From Bermanella sp034111105 (GTDB lineage: Bacteria; Pseudomonadota; Gammaproteobacteria; Pseudomonadales; Oceanobacteraceae), in assembly GCA_034111105.1 (NCBI GenBank), contig JAWUXY010000170.1, positions 1-34,378 of the forward strand: a stretch of 34,378 bases of DNA, written 5' to 3'. Below the pieces are notes generated by a model, which had not been told where the DNA came from, did no database searches, and worked only from the letters and a program-made list of their open reading frames with translations. The translations under genes were made by a program, and so were the position numbers. This document shows positions 32,825 to 34,378 of this stretch, one piece after another; within the stretch, counting starts at the first letter, position 1, and every line of letters starts with the position of its first letter.

Positions 32825-33949
32825 TTACTGCATTTTATCCAATACAGCTTCTAAGTTAGCCACACTGCGATCAATGTTGTGCAGTTTATCTAAACCAAAT
32901 AAACCAATGCGGAATGACTTAAAGCCCTCCCCTTCGTCACACATTAATGGCACGCCACCCGCGGCTTGCATACCAAGCGCTGCAAATTTTTTCGTATTTT
33001 GCATGTCGGCATCATCGGTGTAATTCACCACAACACCCGGTGCTTTAAAGCCTTCAGCTGAAACAGACTCGATACCACGCGCTTCTAACATGGCGCGTAC
33101 TTTTTGCCCTAGCTCAATTTGTTCTGCTTTTACTTTTGCAAACCCATATTCTTTGGTTTCTAACATAGTATCGCGGAACTGTAGCAGCGCATCGGTCGGC
33201 ATCGTTGCATGATAAGCATGACCGCCGTTTTCATAAGCCTGCATAATTTGATGCCACTTTTTAAGGTCGCATGCAAAGCTGTTGCTCGTGCTGGCTTCTA
33301 ATGCACTTAAAGCGCGGTCATTTAACATAACCAATGCCGCACAAGGTGACGCACTCCAGCCTTTTTGCGGTGCGCTAATTAACACATCTACGCCAGTGGC
33401 TTTCATATCAACCCATACAGTACCGGATGCAATGCAGTCTAAAACAAACAAAGCGCCCACTTCATGAGCGGCTGCGGCCACTTGCTGAATGTAATCGTCC
33501 GGTAAAATCATACCCGATGAGGTTTCAACGTGAGGGGCAAATACCATCTCAGGTTTTTCTGCTTTAATTGTGGCAACGACGTCTTCAATCGGTGCTGGTG
33601 CAAACGGTGCGGTATCGCTGTTTGTTGCACGGCGAGCTTTTAGCACGATCTCTTCGCTTGGCAGAGATGCCATCTCAAAAATTTGCGTCCAACGATAGCT
33701 AAACCAACCATTGCGCAGTACTAAGCATTTCTTGTTTTGGGCAAATTGGCGAGCAACCGCCTCCATCCCATACGTGCCGCCACCCGGTACTACGGCCACG
33801 CCATCCGCGTTGTAGACTTCTTTTAACGTGCTAGAGATATCACGCATAGCCCCTTGGAAGGTTTGGGACATGTGGTTTAACGAGCGATCAGTAAACACCA
33901 CTGAATATTCTAATAGTCCATCTGGGTCTACTGTATTTAATAACGCCAT
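32825..33949 (-). CDS. Class V PLP aminotransferase (alanine/serine-glyoxylate type)
   Basis: This 374-residue protein is a fold-type I PLP enzyme. VAVVPGGGTYGMEAVARQF binds the phosphate, Asp171 in ALFVLDCIASG faces the pyridine nitrogen and Lys196 in ISAPQKGWSASP forms the Schiff base. HAYHATMPTDALLQFRDTM and the C-terminal FRIGLFG with its carboxylate-binding Arg follow the alanine-glyoxylate / serine-glyoxylate group. The exact substrates (alanine, serine, glyoxylate or pyruvate) cannot be fixed. It converges on the amino-acid importer, and GGAG precedes the ATG. Confidence 0.85.
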   Translation of the reverse strand: MALLNTVDPDGLLEYSVVFTDRSLNHMSQTFQGAMRDISSTLKEVYNADGVAVVPGGGTYGMEAVARQFAQNKKCLVLRNGWFSYRWTQIFEMASLPSEEIVLKARRATNSDTAPFAPAPIEDVVATIKAEKPEMVFAPHVETSSGMILPDDYIQQVAAAAHEVGALFVLDCIASGTVWVDMKATGVDVLISAPQKGWSASPCAALVMLNDRALSALEASTSNSFACDLKKWHQIMQAYENGGHAYHATMPTDALLQFRDTMLETKEYGFAKVKAEQIELGQKVRAMLEARGIESVSAEGFKAPGVVVNYTDDADMQNTKKFAALGMQAAGGVPLMCDEGEGFKSFRIGLFGLDKLHNIDRSVANLEAVLDKMQ

Positions 33950-34124
33950 GTTGGCTCCTAACTAGGTAAAATCAGGGGTATTTAAGAAGAAAGTACCGAA
34001 AGAGTAAAGGAGCAATCGCCGACAACGCTTAATTTTTCACGATTTACTGAAAACCTCATCGTAGTTTCCCCACCATGATCTAGACTTAAGAGGTTATTAC
34101 CCTGTCGATATAAACAAGGTGGTC

Positions 34125-34378
34125 ATGAGCACCCATCAGCAAACTCGCGAAGCGAACCTGCTTTATATTAAAAAGTTTAATCAACAGCACCGTCACAATG
34201 CACGATTAATCTGCGTGGCTACGTTGTTTTTGCTGTTGCTGTTTGCGCTTTGGGACTTAAGTAGTCTAGGGCTTGATCATCCTGAGGTTTACCCGCTTTT
34301 ATTCATCCGCTTTACAGCATCATTACCCATGTGTCTGTTTGTTTTCATATACAGCTATCAGCCAACCTTAACCTTGCG
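34125..34378 (+). CDS. N-terminus of a multi-pass membrane protein (cut by window end)
   Basis: The frame is open from an ATG at 34125, behind AAGGTGG, to the window edge (84 codons). A polar start of about 28 residues, rich in Gln, His and Lys, is followed by hydrophobic helices at about 29-47 and 58-80 (RFTASLPMCLFVFIY). This layout, with an IRF...P pattern before the second helix, is common in the membrane sensor part of bacterial adenylate cyclases and GGDEF proteins. The effector domain is outside the window, so the function stays open. Confidence 0.5.
   Translation, partial: MSTHQQTREANLLYIKKFNQQHRHNARLICVATLFLLLLFALWDLSSLGLDHPEVYPLLFIRFTASLPMCLFVFIYSYQPTLTL

Overview
The window looks like chromosome of a mid-GC marine gammaproteobacterium. 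The 814-residue FadE, a Fur/Zur-type regulator, a complete Has hemophore locus, GlyGly-CTERM surface proteins and an HisP/ArgT-type amino-acid transporter all point there. An Oceanospirillales-like host is my guess and is not proven by the sequence.

Layout, left to right. (1) 1-771: the end of an integrated element. It carries a HigB-type toxin (cut by the window edge), its HTH antitoxin, and an orphan 3' end of tmRNA (740-771) that looks like an attachment site, with the old tmRNA terminator just beyond (863-900). (2) 1124-3235: a zinc module of a Fur-family (Zur-like) repressor, two Zur-box-like palindromes and a His-rich beta-propeller lipoprotein resembling AztD. (3) 3588-8940: a dicarboxylate/amino-acid:cation symporter, a long 0.84-kb gap, fadE and an outer-membrane beta-barrel protein. 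(4) 9269-24480: a roughly 15-kb haem-acquisition cluster, all on the minus strand. (5) 24390-29135: a large predicted metalloprotease/propeller/barrel protein, an EamA permease and a GGDEF protein. (6) 29598-32712: a polar amino-acid ABC transporter on the plus strand, a class V aminotransferase facing it, and the start of a membrane protein at the right edge.

The haem cluster is the centre of interest. From its Fur-box promoter it reads hasI (ECF sigma), hasS (FecR-type anti-sigma), hasR (TonB-dependent receptor), surface protein A, hasA (hemophore), surface protein B, hasD and hasE (type I secretion), haem oxygenase, a DUF454 membrane protein, exbB, exbD and tonB. One unit therefore covers sensing, capture, secretion, outer-membrane import, energy supply and ring opening. 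Three features depart from the textbook has operon. Two paralogous GloVer-repeat proteins with rhombosortase-type C-terminal anchors flank hasA. HasA keeps the Tyr and His of the Tyr-side haem loop but has no His in the opposite loop. The whole cluster is bracketed by a 91-bp direct repeat (87/91 identical), which is the 3' end of the neighbouring 908-residue gene, so the cluster has the architecture of an inserted or excisable 15.1-kb unit although no recombinase is visible in it.
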